Positions 30,234-43,400 of a DNA stretch of 64,000 nt are shown one piece after another. Every line of letters starts with the position of its first letter. The stretch's first letter is position 1. Under the pieces are notes generated by a model that did not search any database, was not told where the DNA came from, and worked only from the letters and a program-made list of their open reading frames with translations. Location of the stretch: assembly GCA_035772405.1 (NCBI GenBank), contig JAYKKM010000337.1, forward strand, positions 2,887,001-2,951,000. The letters are read 5' to 3'. The translations under genes and the position numbers were made by a program. The stretch comes from Chrysogorgia sp. JL179-B06. Taxonomy: Eukaryota; Cnidaria; Anthozoa; Scleralcyonacea; Chrysogorgiidae.

Positions 30234-33200
30234 ATGCAGGTTTCTGTGACAAGTACTGTTGATACGGCTCATGAGGACATGATTGTAAGTAGTGGTTTGA
30301 GGAAAACATTAACTCTAGGACTATAATCTATATGGTTAGAAGACTAAACCTTGTTTGTCCTAGCTTTACCGTAAATTGATGTGGGTTATAACCAATATTT
30401 TTTAACCCAGGGATGAGTTTTAGATTAATCTTGAGTGATTTGTGGCATCAAATTTAACGTTTCTTATAGCAACTAGATCACACTATATTTCACACAAATA
30501 TGTCACTGTCCAGAGACACAATATTATATAATTATAATATATGCAACACATGTACACTAATATATTGTTTAATTAATAACCATTTGTATCGTTGGATTAA
30601 TTCAAAATGCAACATTTTCTACTATGCCTGTGTGGAAATTGTAATTGCCGAAGAATGACTGTGTTATTTGATTTGTTCATATTAGCATGATGCCCAAATG
30701 GATTATTATGGTCGTAAGTTAGCCACTTGCTCTTCTGACCGTAGTGTTCGAGTGTTTGAAGTAAACGGGACAACACAGACTCCAGTAGCTACACTACGAG
30801 GGTAAGTTTAACGTTGCACCCAAATGAGTGATATAAAATTGCACATATTTATGTATTAATTTTATCATTGGTTTGTGTTAATTCTTTGCTATTTGTAGCC
30901 ATGAAGGACCAGTTTGGCAGTTGTCATGGGCACATCCTATGTTTGGCGGTCTCTTAGCTTCCTGTTCATATGATAGAAAGGTAATGGGAGTCACTAAGAA
31001 ATAGAGCATAGTATAGTGTAACCTCGTACCCAGGGTGTTATCTCTGCTTCCACCCCCTTGCATGGGTAGGGGAGGGGTGTGGGTGCAAGGTTAAGTATAG
31101 TGTCCTTTATCTTGTCTTTAGAGGGAAACATTAGATCACAGGGGGAGAGTGAGCACGCCATTTATCCTGGTCAGCAGCAAGCAATCGTTTTCTGGACGAT
31201 CTTTTTTAGTATCAGCAAGAGATGCCTATATTATGATATACATCATAGAACTGCATGCTAACCCCAAAACAACTTAGATCCGAACCCCCTGCCCAATGGG
31301 TTTTCTAACCCTAACCCCCGTGATACAGGAATAATTACTAATAAAAGGATCGTCCAGAAGACGATTGCTTGCCAATGACTGGGATAAATGGCGTGCTCAC
31401 CCTCTACGCCTGTGATGTAATGTTTTCGGTCTTTGGAGGTTATATTTGGTTGTTTCAAGTCGACAATATGTGCCTGGTTTGTACAATTCAAATTACTGTT
31501 CAGAATAACAAGTTTCTCATATTGAAAATGTCATTGTCTTGATTCTTGTTTTACATCGTAAAAGGTAATCCTTTGGAAAGAAACTAATAATGGTTGGGTA
31601 AAACTGCAAGAATTTTCAAACCACGATTCATCAGGTAACAATGAAGTCAGATGACTCACGAGTGTGATTCGCATCGAGAAATAATATTAATAAACCAGAA
31701 CGGTTGGAAATTGATTTATGGTTGTGTTTTTAGTTAACTCTGTTTGTTGGGCCCCCGAGGCATTTGGTTTGATGCTAGCTTGTGGATCATCTGATGGTGC
31801 AGTTTCAATAATTTCAAGTGAAGGTTAGTAATGGTACTAGCTTGTATCATGTCTTGACTTGAAACAAGGAAGATTTGGGGAAAATATGGTCTAACCCTAG
31901 TAATTATTAATAGCTAAAATTGCACGCAAAATAAGGTACCATGGTGATATAAATTGTGCTGATTTTTGCTATTAACCATACCAAGTAATGCTTTTCTCTC
32001 ACCTCCTTTACAGGTGATGGGCAATGGGAAGTTAAAAAAATAAATAATGCTCACACAGTAAGTTGCAGATGAACATTTTGTTTATATAATGCAAAGTAAA
32101 TGGTTTGTTGTAGTATTGAGAAAGACTATTGTTGGTGACTGACATTTCAACGGCCTCAGCGGCGGTCATCTTCAGAGTCAAGTAAAGCAGACGTATATAT
32201 ATATAGGCAAATCCAGACAAACACGCTTTTTACTGGACTCTGAAGATGACTGCCGCTGAGGCCGTCAAAGCGTCATTCACCAACAATAGTCTTTCTCAAG
32301 ACTACTACAACAACCTGAGCGATCAACTTCACACATCAATATAATGCAGGTTAACAGGTTGTTGTCAAACTGCGAGAAAAGGCACAGTCTCTCAGTACTA
32401 TAAGAAATGTTTGGAGACCAATAAGGAGAATCTGTATGCTGATACTTGGGCGTTAAACATATACTCATTCCTCTCACTTTACATTTCACTTTCTGACGAA
32501 AGGCCTTTGCTCGAAACATTAGGCAACTTACACACTATTTTGGCAGCACACCAACCCTTTTTAAATATTTGATTTGTACTCATTCCTCTGGTAGATATTT
32601 AGAAGAATTATGTTCTTCAATGATATTTGTACCTTAGTGGATCTTGAGTAAAATAAAATCCTGTTACTGTTCTCATGCTTGATGTTCTTCCAGTGGTCAA
32701 GTGTGTTGTAACTAGCAGGAACATTACTACTTACTACTCTAGCATAATCTTTTACAGTGTACTGTAATGTAACATACAACTGAAGGAAGATCATGTTATT
32801 TACTTATAGATAGATTGCCTTAATATATGATAGTTGTTAAAGCTTTTGGGGTTGTGTTATAAATACTCTTACAACTATACTAATTACAATTTATATATAC
32901 AGTACTATAAAACCGACCCTCTGTATGCTACAGAGTGATGCATGGAACGGGTATTAAAACGTGGTACCACCAGAGAATCAGATGCTCTAAGTGAATATCT
33001 TCTACTATAGTTCTCTTAATAAGGACACAATTACAAAGAGTAATAAGTAATCTAGTATGAAACATCTTATGCATGATTTTAAACAATTTACTTTGGATAT
33101 ATTTTCAATTGGATATGGTAGAAATGCTATAGGATGTTTGAATTTGTTGAAACATTCTTTTTTAAATAGATTCCAAATTTAATGTACTCTAACAGCAGTT

Positions 33201-35446
33201 CATTCATTCCTTTGGTTTACTACTTCTCATATTAAATTCGATTCACAGCCACAGGGCTATTATCCTAGTTGTAGCATTCTCTATTTAGTGCTGCTTGGAT
33301 TGTTTGCTGTTCCGTCTGATCGCGCAGCTTCGAAACTTATTGAAATAATGTAGGGAGATGTCTGCCACGCTGTTTGCATTTGTTGGCATCGAAGAGTTAT
33401 AGTCTTTTTGAAGAGTTTGACCACTTTGAAGAAGTGACTGATCACTTCACGGAAGTATCTGTGGTGCAACGTCTCATACTGTATTTATAATTGCAACACT
33501 TATTTTAGATTGGCTGTAATGCAGTAAGTTGGGCACCTGCTGTCCATCCTGGATCACTATTTGATGTAAGTCCATTAGTAAAAACTGGGAGGATATAAAT
33601 GCAATAAAAAAAATACATGAACAATGCACAGGTAAAAGATCATTTGGAACTGGTTAACATGGGGGGGGGGGGGGGGGGGGGGGGTTATTATACTGTATGT
33701 AGGAGTAGACTGCAGAGGATATTGGATCAAGATAATTGAGCTTGAAAGATTGGAACAAGGGGTAGAGGGAGACCTAGAAAGACATTGATCAAAACAGATT
33801 TGGTGAAGAAGGGTTTGCATGAATGTTGTTATCATGTAAAAGCTGGCTAACCCATGCCAACATGGAAAATTTCCATTACAACTCAATGAAATTGTGGCTA
33901 ACATTTAGCTTACAGAAAGCAGAGTGAGAGGAGAAAATTGAATGCTGAACCAAGTAACACACTGTGAGGTTTTGTTTGGTAATTTTTAATACGGTAATCT
34001 TTCTTTTTTTAGAGTGCAGGACAGAAGCGAGGTAAAGTTGAGAAACGGCTCGTAACTGGAGGATGTGATAATTTAGTAAAGATCTGGAAAATGAGGTAAG
34101 TTGATGAGATGTGCAGAAGGTCTAAATGTTTTGAGTGAATTTCATTGATATTTTTTCTTATTCTTAGGGATGGTGATGGGGAGTGGAAGGAGGAAGAAAA
34201 ACTAGAAGCACATAGTGATTGGGTCCGTGATGTGGCCTGGGCACCAAACATTGGTTTACCAACAAGTAAAATAGCAAGTTGTTCTCAGGTAGGTTTACAA
34301 GGCAAATGTATGTGATGAAGGGTTTGACATTGGAGGTAGATTTTATATAAATTTTGCCAACAATTATTTCTTAATTTGTCTTCTTCAAGGACTGTCATGT
34401 GATTGTTTGGACAAAAGATGAGACCAAACCAGGACAGTGGGAACCTGTGGTAAGATTTTAAACCTTTTTTATAGCAAACAAACTTCCATATCTCAAGAGT
34501 GATCACTGACCAGCAGTCTGCTTTTGTGAAGTCATCCAATCAATCTTGTTCTTGTTGCATATCAACCTTGTTCTTGTTGCATGCTAGCTGAATTTGCTTT
34601 GCTTTCTTGACCTTTGTACACTGCAAGACTTATAAATGTCATCAAGTGACAGTGATAATATCTACAATATCTAAAACCGTATCTAGAAGTCTCCCTGTTG
34701 ATTGGATGACGTCACAACTCATACTCAACCCATTACTCTCCAAGTACTAACTGGCGATGAGCGCTCAATGGCAAACGTAAAAAGAATTGCAAAAAGATAG
34801 TATTTCCAATTTGAATTGGAAAAATATTTTGAGTATGTAAGTACCCGCGGCTACTTAGGCATTAAAATTAGAAAGTTACAACTTTTTTTTCCACGTATTT
34901 TCATCCCAGTAGCACTTTAGGGAAACATCTTCATTTCTCCGTGAGTTACCATCGTGTTGAAGACGTAAAATGCTCAGAGTGATGTTGTAAACAAAACGAG
35001 GGCGGTGTTGAGATTACTCTTGGAAATAAAAATTATTCATTCTCTTTCTTTGACATGAAGAATTGTGATATTTTTAATGACATTGTCGTTGAAGTTGTAG
35101 ATGGTAGTGTAGTGCACTCATTCGTTTTATTTTTTTGTTAGCGCCTTCGCAAATTTAATGACGTCGTCTGGCACTTAAGTTGGTCTTTCTCAGGACATAT
35201 TCTGGCCGTTTCTGGAGGAGATAATATGGTGAGGATACTTACACTGTACTTACGATGATCCTTTGGACTACTAGAAATTATTGTGCAAAGTGAAAAGGTG
35301 GTAAACTGCCAAGATTTTTAGCAACTATATTATTGTGTTTGATTTTATTATTTTATCCTTAGGTTACGTTGTGGAGAGAGACAGTCGATGGTTGGATATG
35401 TGTCAGTGATATCAACAAGGGAATTGAACAAGAAGCTACGAAGTAA
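30234..35446 (+). CDS. SEC13: SEC13, COPII coat and nuclear-pore beta-propeller
   Basis: Twelve exons, phases closing: 30234-30284, 30686-30801, 30899-30980, 31565-31634, 31734-31823, 32014-32057, 33509-33565, 34013-34095, 34168-34288, 34390-34449, 35142-35228 and 35363-35446; 314 residues (human 322). SEC13 pairs with SEC31 in COPII vesicles and with NUP145C/NUP96 in the pore Y-complex, and also with the GATOR2 complex. Diagnostic stretches: [70 protein letters not shown] and [13 protein letters not shown]. Six WD blades are present, as expected. The start is taken as ATG 30234 (MQVSV); an upstream exon supplying the ATG before VSV is an alternative. Introns 3, 6 and 10 hold repeats. Confidence 0.97.
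31137..31414. mobile_element. Foldback element with ~75-bp inverted arms in SEC13 intron 3
   Basis: Left arm 31137-31211 and right arm 31338-31414 are inverted copies (GAGCACGCCATTTATCCTGG against GGGATAAATGGCGTGCTCAC), separated by ~125 bp. No transposase is present, so this is a MITE or foldback element. Nearby at 31019-31035 is ACCTCGTACCCAGG, also seen in inverted form near 62050 and 6545. Confidence 0.7.
32106..32345. repeat. Inverted pair of the palindromic repeat, SEC13 intron 6
   Basis: Arms at about 32106-32190 and 32235-32345 are inverted copies related to 16638-16813, here with a ~45-bp spacer that includes a TATATATA run. A truncated GATCAGCATC-family 3' part follows at 32390-32455, then a CTGACGA ... 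GAAAC motif at 32493-32518. Confidence 0.65.
33661..33684 (+). repeat. Poly-G run
   Basis: A run of about 24 G in SEC13 intron 7. Similar long G runs lie at 2450-2462 and about 63386-63408. Length is likely unreliable in the assembly. Confidence 0.8.
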
Positions 35447-36879
35447 ATCGGTTTTAAACAACTGGAATGAAAGCACTAAATGAAGAAAATTTGCTGCTTG
35501 AATTTATGCCCAAAACGCAAAGCAAACTTAATATTATGTTGTTTGAAGTTTTGCATGGAGTCACTTTATATTAATAAGAATAATTTGTGGAAACATCAAT
35601 GTTTTTAAGATTCAAAGTTTTTAATATTTCCATGATTTCTAAGAAATCTTAGAAACACAGATGTTTCCACAAATTATTCTTGTTAATATAAACGTAACAT
35701 TGTTGATGCATTTTGACTGCTTTGTACAGTATGGGGACAAATATACTACTTAACATTGAAAGAAACTACAGCTGAAACTACAGAGCCAAAAACGCAAACT
35801 ATCACGGAAACTTCGTCTCTTTGACCATGATTTAAACTTTTGTAGAAGTTATTGACTTGTAAAATACATTAGTAAGAAATAATGATTTATAAAACCAACT
35901 GTGTTTTTTTAGATATGACATTGTTTAATATATTAATATATACATAAAAGGCAAAAAAGATTAAAACTTTTTAAAAAGCTAAAAAGACTGAACGTTTTCG
36001 GTTAATAAGTCATAAACATTCGATCTTTGTAACATTTTAAAGTTTAAATCTTTTTAGCCTTTTACAGTATGTATATATAATTATGATGCAAATATATGTC
36101 ATAATATATAATTGTGAAGCTAATATATCTATAATATTCGAATCGTATTCAAACGATAGTTTATAGTGTCTATAATTCAGTGATGTTGATGTGTCATCTC
36201 GGTGGCTTAACGAACAGATGCAGTCTATATTGCAATTCACTATAATTCCCCGTACAGTGGAATAATTTGATACACTTTGGAAACTGTCCAGAAATCAAAA
36301 CCAAGAGTGGCTTATAATTTGACTAGCAAGAGAAAAACGGAAAGAAAAAATCCAGAGTAAATTGTCATAATTTGACCAACGCCATGAAAAAAGGTGAATA
36401 AGAAGTACAAGCATATTGGAACGCGCAGAGAAAGGTTTTTTTGCAAATTAAACCTTTAAATTTGACTTGAGAACAACTGAGGATCCTACAAGGTTTTTTG
36501 TTGTATTGTGCTTTTACCATTGACAAAATAAAATAATTTTACTATAAAGAGGACCAGAAGACATCTTTCAAATTGCTGGGCAAAACGATTCCATGACCTG
36601 CCTACAGATTTACTGCGACTTTGGTCCCTTAGTAATGGCGCCTGTCAAATTTTTCGGGCTTCATTTTCTGGCATTGGAGGACAATAGATTGCTCGATCCG
36701 GTCTTCTTTCTAGATCAGTGTGTAAACGCAACCATTATACTTGCTGAATAATTCACAAGATTCACCACATTTTGTAAGTCCGCCGCTGATATGCATAGTT
36801 GATTTGGATTCTCGTCATCAGAAATCCCGTTTCTCCAATGATTTTTGATCCAAGATAAAACCATCATATAATTATATTG

Positions 36880-36910
<31 letters not shown>

Positions 36911-37069
36911 CCGGAGCATTCGTCTCTAGAATTAAACCATCGCAAAATATAGTTTGTAACTAAAACACATTAGTGTACGTTGGTACCTTTTAAATGCCAG
37001 ATAAATCGATAAGATCAACCTAAAAATATAAAAATATTTTTCTAGAATAATATACCATGAGATCAAATA
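35447..37069. other. SEC13 3' region and repeats
   Basis: 35565-35697 is an imperfect inverted repeat (ATTAATAAGAATAATTTGTG against CACAAATTATTCTTGTTAAT, followed by related inner parts) that could form a long hairpin in the SEC13 3' UTR. 36475-36690 is the inverted copy of the dispersed repeat at 940-1135. A (TA)n tract lies at 36884-36902. No gene is seen. Confidence 0.6.
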
Positions 37070-37450
37070 AGGAAGTGTCGAAACGTTGGGTCATGGAAAC
37101 CAGGTGATAAATCAGACAGTTTGACGCAGTCCATCCTGCGTAACCTACCATGAGATACCATCAGAGACGTTACGCCCCATTGAATCGCGATGACGGTGGT
37201 TTATTACCAGAAGCTTATTTGCATCTTGTTAATAGATAACGTCATCTTCGGTTCTATGAGAGTATAAATAGGGATCCTAACCTTACAATGATCACCCCTG
37301 ATGAAGACACTAGATTGGAGTGTCGAAACGTTGGGTCATGATCGACAGTAACTTTTAAAGTTACGTTCAAAAAACTTATTAAAGCCAGAGTAGCGTCAAA
37401 CTATGTCTGATTTATCACCTGGTTGCGTTGGGAAATTATTTGTTAAATAA
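37070..37450 (+). mobile_element. Penelope-like element 3' end (ORF tail plus terminal repeat)
   Basis: A short frame at about 37173-37235 encodes [20 protein letters not shown] and a stop, the typical C-terminus of PLE proteins; the same ending occurs at 51180-51249. It is followed by a non-coding terminal region with a hammerhead-like fold. The unit is bounded by inverted copies of one sequence: CCAGGTGATAAATCAGACAG at 37100 and its complement ending at 37422. Outside them are further GAAGTGTCGAAAC fragments (37073 and 37451). The RT and most of the endonuclease are deleted. Confidence 0.8.
37290..37343 (+). ncRNA. Hammerhead-ribozyme-like motif, type I, in the PLE terminal repeat
   Basis: Core CTGATGA at 37298-37304; stem II GACACT/AGTGTC (37306-37311 with 37319-37324, 6 bp, 7-nt loop); GAAAC at 37325-37329; very short stem III; predicted cleavage after GUU at 37332. 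Stem I closes as ACCC/GGGT (37294-37297 with 37333-37336), then a CAT internal loop, then GATC/GATC (37290-37293 with 37340-37343). PLE terminal repeats are known to carry minimal hammerheads. One extra A (37305) lies between the core and stem II, and the tiny stem III suggests activity only as a dimer. Confidence 0.7.
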
Positions 37451-37465
37451 GGAAGTGTCGAAACA

Positions 37466-40400
37466 TCAAAAACGTTTTAAGCCAGAGGTTGTACTTACTT
37501 GTGCTACTGGATTTGGTTGAAGAGGGATGACGTCAGACACCAGGGTTACGGCGTTGTCCAATTGGAGTAAGTCATCAACAGATTGAGAAGACGACATTAC
37601 ATCTGTGTTGTTGATATCATTATTATCATCACATTCTTTCACCTTTTCGGCTTTCCCGCTGTCTTTCTTTATCTGAGGAGAAGAAAATTCATGATATGCT
37701 TTCCACTTTATCGCTAGTGACAAGAAATACGGTGAAGTAAATGTGTGGTTGTTGTTGTTGTACCTTGATATTGACAGCTGGAGAAAAAGATAATAGTTTA
37801 TCAGAGGTACTTCTTGAAGTCCTTGTACTATTAGTTCGAGTAATGCGTCCAGGGGTTGGTATGAAGGATCTTCGTTTAGCACAGACCAAGGACGACTCCT
37901 TTTTCTTAGTTTGTTCTAGAAATGATAGTAACTAATAATTATCATGCATGATGGTGATAGTGATGATGGTGACGGTGATTAGGATGATGGATGTGGTGAT
38001 TAGGATGGTGGATGTGGTATTAGTGATGATGGATGTGGTGATTAGGATGATGAATGTAGTGTTAGTGATGATGGAGGTGGTAACAGCGATGATGGAGGTG
38101 GTGATAGCGACGTGGAGGTGGTGATAGTGATGATGGAGGTGGTGATAGTGATGATGGAGGTGGTGATAGTGATGATGGAGGTGGTGATAGTGATGATGGA
38201 GGTGGTGATAGTGATGATGGAGGTGGTGATAGTGATGATAGAGGTGGTGATAGTGATGATGGAGGTGGTGATAGCGACATGGAGGTGGTGATAGTGATGA
38301 TGGAGGTGGTGATAGTGATGATGGAGGTGGTGATAGTGATGATGGAGGTGGTGATAGTGATGATAGAGGTGGTGATAGCGACGTGGAGGTAGTGATAGTG
38401 ATGATGGAGGTGGTGATAGCGACGTGGAGGTGGTGATAGTGACGATGGAGGTGGTGATAGTGACGATGGAGGTGGTAATAGATGGAGATCGTATTACTAG
38501 GAACACAATCTATATAGTACCTGTCTTGCTTTGCGGGGTTTGACTGTTAGTTATTTTAGAACTGGAATTTCGTTGAGGCGAACGGCCATCACTAAACCTT
38601 GTACTTGATGATGAAGACGGACGTCTGATACTTGATCGTCGCCTAGCAACTGGTAATGACGTCTGCAACTGCGATGTAGCTGGTAAAGGAATTTTATCAT
38701 TTTTCGTTTCATCACTCGACGGTGGCACCTGCGCAATAGAAATTGGAGAACGAAGATGCAAAGGGGTAACCAACACTCACGAATATTCACCACACTCACC
38801 CATATTCACCACACCAACTGCACTCACCCATATATTCACCACACCAACACTCACTCACATATTCACCACACCAACACTTACCCACACTCACCAACACTCA
38901 CCCACACTCACCGTTGTTCTTGGGGATTGTAAAGAAGTTTGATCACGAGTATCACTGGTTTTATTCGTGGTATTAAATCTCGCGAGCGCCTTCATAGGTT
39001 CTGTTTTTTTATCATTGCAACTTTCTTGTGTTTTTGACCTTCTGATTAAACCAAGAGGTAGAGAGGATGCAAGAATAACCTTCGTGGCAGGTACCGCTTT
39101 AGTTTTCCTTCAAGAAAAAGGTACTAGTGAATTTTGGATTATTATAAAACAGTTGGTCAAAACTTTTAAGGAATCGTTAGTTATCATAATCCTCTGAAAC
39201 TTGGAACGATTAATCATTCATTGTCAAGAAATCTATAGTAGTGTGTTGTATATATTTATATATTCACGAAGAAAAGACAAAAGAAATCAGTTATCTAATA
39301 CAAAATTCTGCTGATTTACATAAACTTTTCGTTCGATTTTCGGAGCAATTCTAGAATACCCGTCAACTTTTGAAATCGCATTTAAAGGCAGAAATAGAAA
39401 CCAGGTTGCTCTAAAATCTCTTTAAATATAATGTCGAAGGTTTATGTTGTGTGTACTTGTTGATAGTTATCAAATTAAACGGGGTTTTAAAATAGAACGA
39501 AGCAATTGTATATGATGAACTTTCCGTAATTTGACCCTTTTACTAACTGTCAACAGATGCAAATAGCGAAAGTGGACGGGTATTCTAGATTAGCGCGATT
39601 TTCTTAGCCAAAATCATTTAATATCTTTAGGATTTTCGCTAGATTTTCGATGAATATGAACGTTTGCATGCATTCGTATCACATGCTCTTTATAATGTTT
39701 TTCGCGTCCATGTTGTATCGGATCTCAATCTCTGACGCGAATGTTTACTTTAGTTTATTAGATTTATCACTCTTTTGGGTGAACAGAATACCCTAATAAG
39801 GGGTGAGATTGGAGTAGACGCACGATACATGGACGATTGTCAAGTTGAGTCCCGGACAGGGGTCGAACCTGTAACCTCTGACACATGTTCGATCCCTCTT
39901 TATAAAATAATTTTACGCTACGCACGCTGTGATTGGTCAGCTTGCCGGTCTCGATCAGGCTACGGAGACCGGAATGACGTCAGTAACTAATTAGAATTTG
40001 CATTAAATCAAAATCAAAAGCGTTATATATCGTAATTATCCAAAGTATAAGAAATTGTTTCTAAATTATTTTATAAAAATAATAGAATACGCGCCTCGGC
40101 GGCTCGTGCTTCTCCCTACACTTCTCTCGTGTTTTTATTACGTCATTCGGGTTTCGATAACGTTATAGAGACCCGGGCAAACGTATTCTATTGTTTAAGT
40201 AGAATCTATTTGGGGAAATAGAAGTGGATTGCAAAATTTATCTCAGTGGCCCAACCACTTTTAGACTTTTCCCACCAGGCTTGTACCTTGTGGATGTAGT
40301 TTGAGTTTCCTTCAAGGCAGACTGGGATTTCGAGGAGGATGTGGAGGACTGGGACGAGATCGAAGACGATGAACTACTTCTTCTTCTTCGACGAGGTCCG

Positions 40401-43400
40401 GTGATTTTACTCTGCTCAGGTACTGGTAACTAGAAATGATAATTACAGATTAACACAACGGTAGGTGGTGATGTCAGGATGACCCAACCAGGACTTATTT
40501 CAAAAATGCACCTCCATGCAAGCCTTCGTCCGAGAATCGAATCCACGACCTCTAACCGAAGTCGTTGCCACGAGCTTGGTCACGAGTTGCAGCCGGGCTG
40601 CATTTACGGTGGGCGGGCCCCTAGACCGGTTGGAGTTCAGGGACGCTTTAGGGTATATTTGGTAACTTAGGTTAGGGTTTGCTTCAGCATCGCGCCCACA
40701 GAACCTGCGACATATTGATATCGGATCAATTAATTTCATATTAGAAATATTTCGTTGTACTCCAAGTCGTTACCTTGCGTGATTTGGTGTCCTTTGTTCC
40801 ATCTTCAGTTAGTGATTCTGTTGAACGGAAAATATTCCTAAAAGCAAAATTTCAACTCAAGTTGACAAAGGGACCGACTAAATAGATCGGCTACGTTACG
40901 AGACGCTGCGCTAAGTTACGAGACAGTGCGCTAAGTTGTGAGACGCTGCGCTACGTTATGAGACATTGCGCTAGATGTTGCGCTAAGTTATGAAACATTG
41001 CGCAAAGTTATGAGATGTGGCGCTAAGTTATGAGACATTGCGCTAAGTTGTAAAGCATTGCGCTAAGTTGTGAGACATTGCACTAAGTTGTAAGATGTTG
41101 CGTTAAGTTATGAGATGTTGCGCTAAGTTACGAGACAGTGCGCTAAGTTGTGAGATGTTGGGCTAAGTTATGAGACACTGCGCTAAGTTATGAGACAGTG
41201 CGCTAAGTTACGAGACAGTGCGCTAAGTTACGAGACAGTGCGCTAAGTTGTGAGACATTGCGCTAAGTTGTGAGATGTTGCGCTAAGTTATGAAACATTG
41301 CGCTAAGTTATGAAACATTGCGCTAAGTTATGAGATGTGGCGCTAAGTTATGAGACATTGCGCTAAGTTGCAAGGCATTGCGCTAAGTTGTAAGGCATTG
41401 CGCTAAGTCATGAGACATTGCGCTAAGTTGTAAGATGTTGCGTTAAGTTATGAGATGTTGCGCAAAGTTGTAAAGTTGTAAGACAGTGCGCTAAGTTGTG
41501 AGACAGTGCGCTAAGTTATGAGACATTGCGCTAAGTTATGAGACATTGCGCTACGTTGTAAGATGTCGCGCTAAGTTATGCCGAGACATTGCGCTACGTT
41601 GTGCCGAGACATTGCGCTACGTTGTAAGATGTTGCGCTAAGTTATGAGACATTGCGCTACGTTGTAAGATGTTGCGCTAAGTTATGAGACATTGCGCTAC
41701 GTTGTAAGATGTTGCGCTAAGTTATGAGACATTGCGCTACGTTGTAAGATGTTGCGCTAAGTTATGAGACATTGCGCTACGTTGTAAGATGTTGCGCTAC
41801 GTTGTAAGATGTTGCGCTAAGTTATGAGACATTGCGCTACGTTGTAAGATGTTGCGCTAAGTTATGAGACATCGCACTAAGTTATGAAACATTGCGCTAA
41901 GTTATGAAACATTGCGCTAAGTTATGAGACATTGCGCATTGTTTTAAAAACTGTAAAACCTGTAATGGTGATAGATATACTTTTGATAAGTCCGGTATAA
42001 ATTTGCTTTTCATTATAGAAATTCTAGCTTTGTGTATACCGTTTTGCTAAAGTGGTCAACGATGTTTTTCTGGTGTTGGGCGTTGCTTTAGAAGGGACAC
42101 TCTTTTGCTGAAAAGAGAAAACAATACTTAGCCAGGAGTGAAACTAAAAGATGTTTACCACGTTAACTTAGAAATCACAACTTTGGAGTTTGAACTGTTG
42201 GAACTATTAGAGTTGGAATTAAACTAATTAAATTTAAAGTTGTCAATGACAGCGCATACCACGTTATATTGTTCTGACTTCCTTATTGCATTTTTACTAA
42301 TACTTTGAGTTTTCCTTTGGACAAGTTTACGTGTTTCTGAATTGTCAGTTTTGGCCATGTCAGGTACCTTGATAGGCTGAAAATAAATTAAAACTAGAAG
42401 TAGTGAAGTGTGTTTGAAGGAAGTGTGTATATACTCTTATTACACGATTGACTCGGTTTTCTTTGATGTACCGCAGGCTTTATCTAGCATAAAGACCATG
42501 AATACTAATTAGATAAGAAATGAAGGAAAAACTAAGGGAAATCTTTGTCCAAGGTGGATAAAATGGACTTTTGTTGGAAAACCTCCTCACTCGTGAAATA
42601 AGTCAGATAAAGCCCTCGAACGTCGGGCTTTATGCTATATGTCCTTCTCGGGCTTTATCTCTTACATATTGCTTATTATTATCAGCCCATATATTTTGGG
42701 AGACATATGTAGGCAACTTACAGAGTTAAAAGCACTGCATGATTTTTCAGTATTCTTTGATTTTGGAAGTCTTGATCCTCTAGTTGACCTTGGTTTTGGT
42801 AAACTTCTTTTATTTTTTACAACTGGAGTGTTATTTTGTTTTGAAAACAATGTGGTTTCAACTTTGCTACTTCCTTTCTCATTACTGTTCCCGTCACTTC
42901 TTTTTGTCGCCCTAGGTTGAGTATTCTCCTTATCCATATCAAGTATGTCTGACTGTGATGGTTTCCCATCTGAACTGCCGCTTGATAATTTTTCAAATGA
43001 AAACTGTAACACACTAGAGGACGAGGAGGAGCAGTTGGAGTGTTTAAGGTACGAGTTTGACAATGAGCTTAAATTTCCTGAGCTGGCGTGCGATTGATTG
43101 AGGCTGGTGTCTGACGTTCTTGTGGAAAGTCTTTCAAAATGCAATGCTATTTTTGTTGCTTCAGTAAAAACTTCCACAACCTGTTCGCCACTTAAAGGAC
43201 TATTTAGTGGTTTAATAGCCATGTCATCCTGTAGATGTGTCACTTGAGTTGATATACATTGTTCTGTAAAACCAACTGGACCAAAAAATACTTCGTCATC
43301 ATCGTCATTTTTATCAATCCTAATGGGGAATGTATCAGAAAACAATTAATTATAAAAATTTATAGTTTATAAAAATACAGTAAAATTTAGTTCTCACGCT

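Noticed and set aside
38042..38506. 154-residue Ser/Thr/Ile/His-rich open frame on the minus strand
   Set aside because: It is the 21-bp minisatellite read in frame; it lies wholly in a GTSE1 intron and its codon pattern is purely the repeat.
40880..41940. CRISPR-like regular repeat array
   Set aside because: Units are directly adjacent with no unique spacers, and the host genome is eukaryotic; it is a minisatellite.
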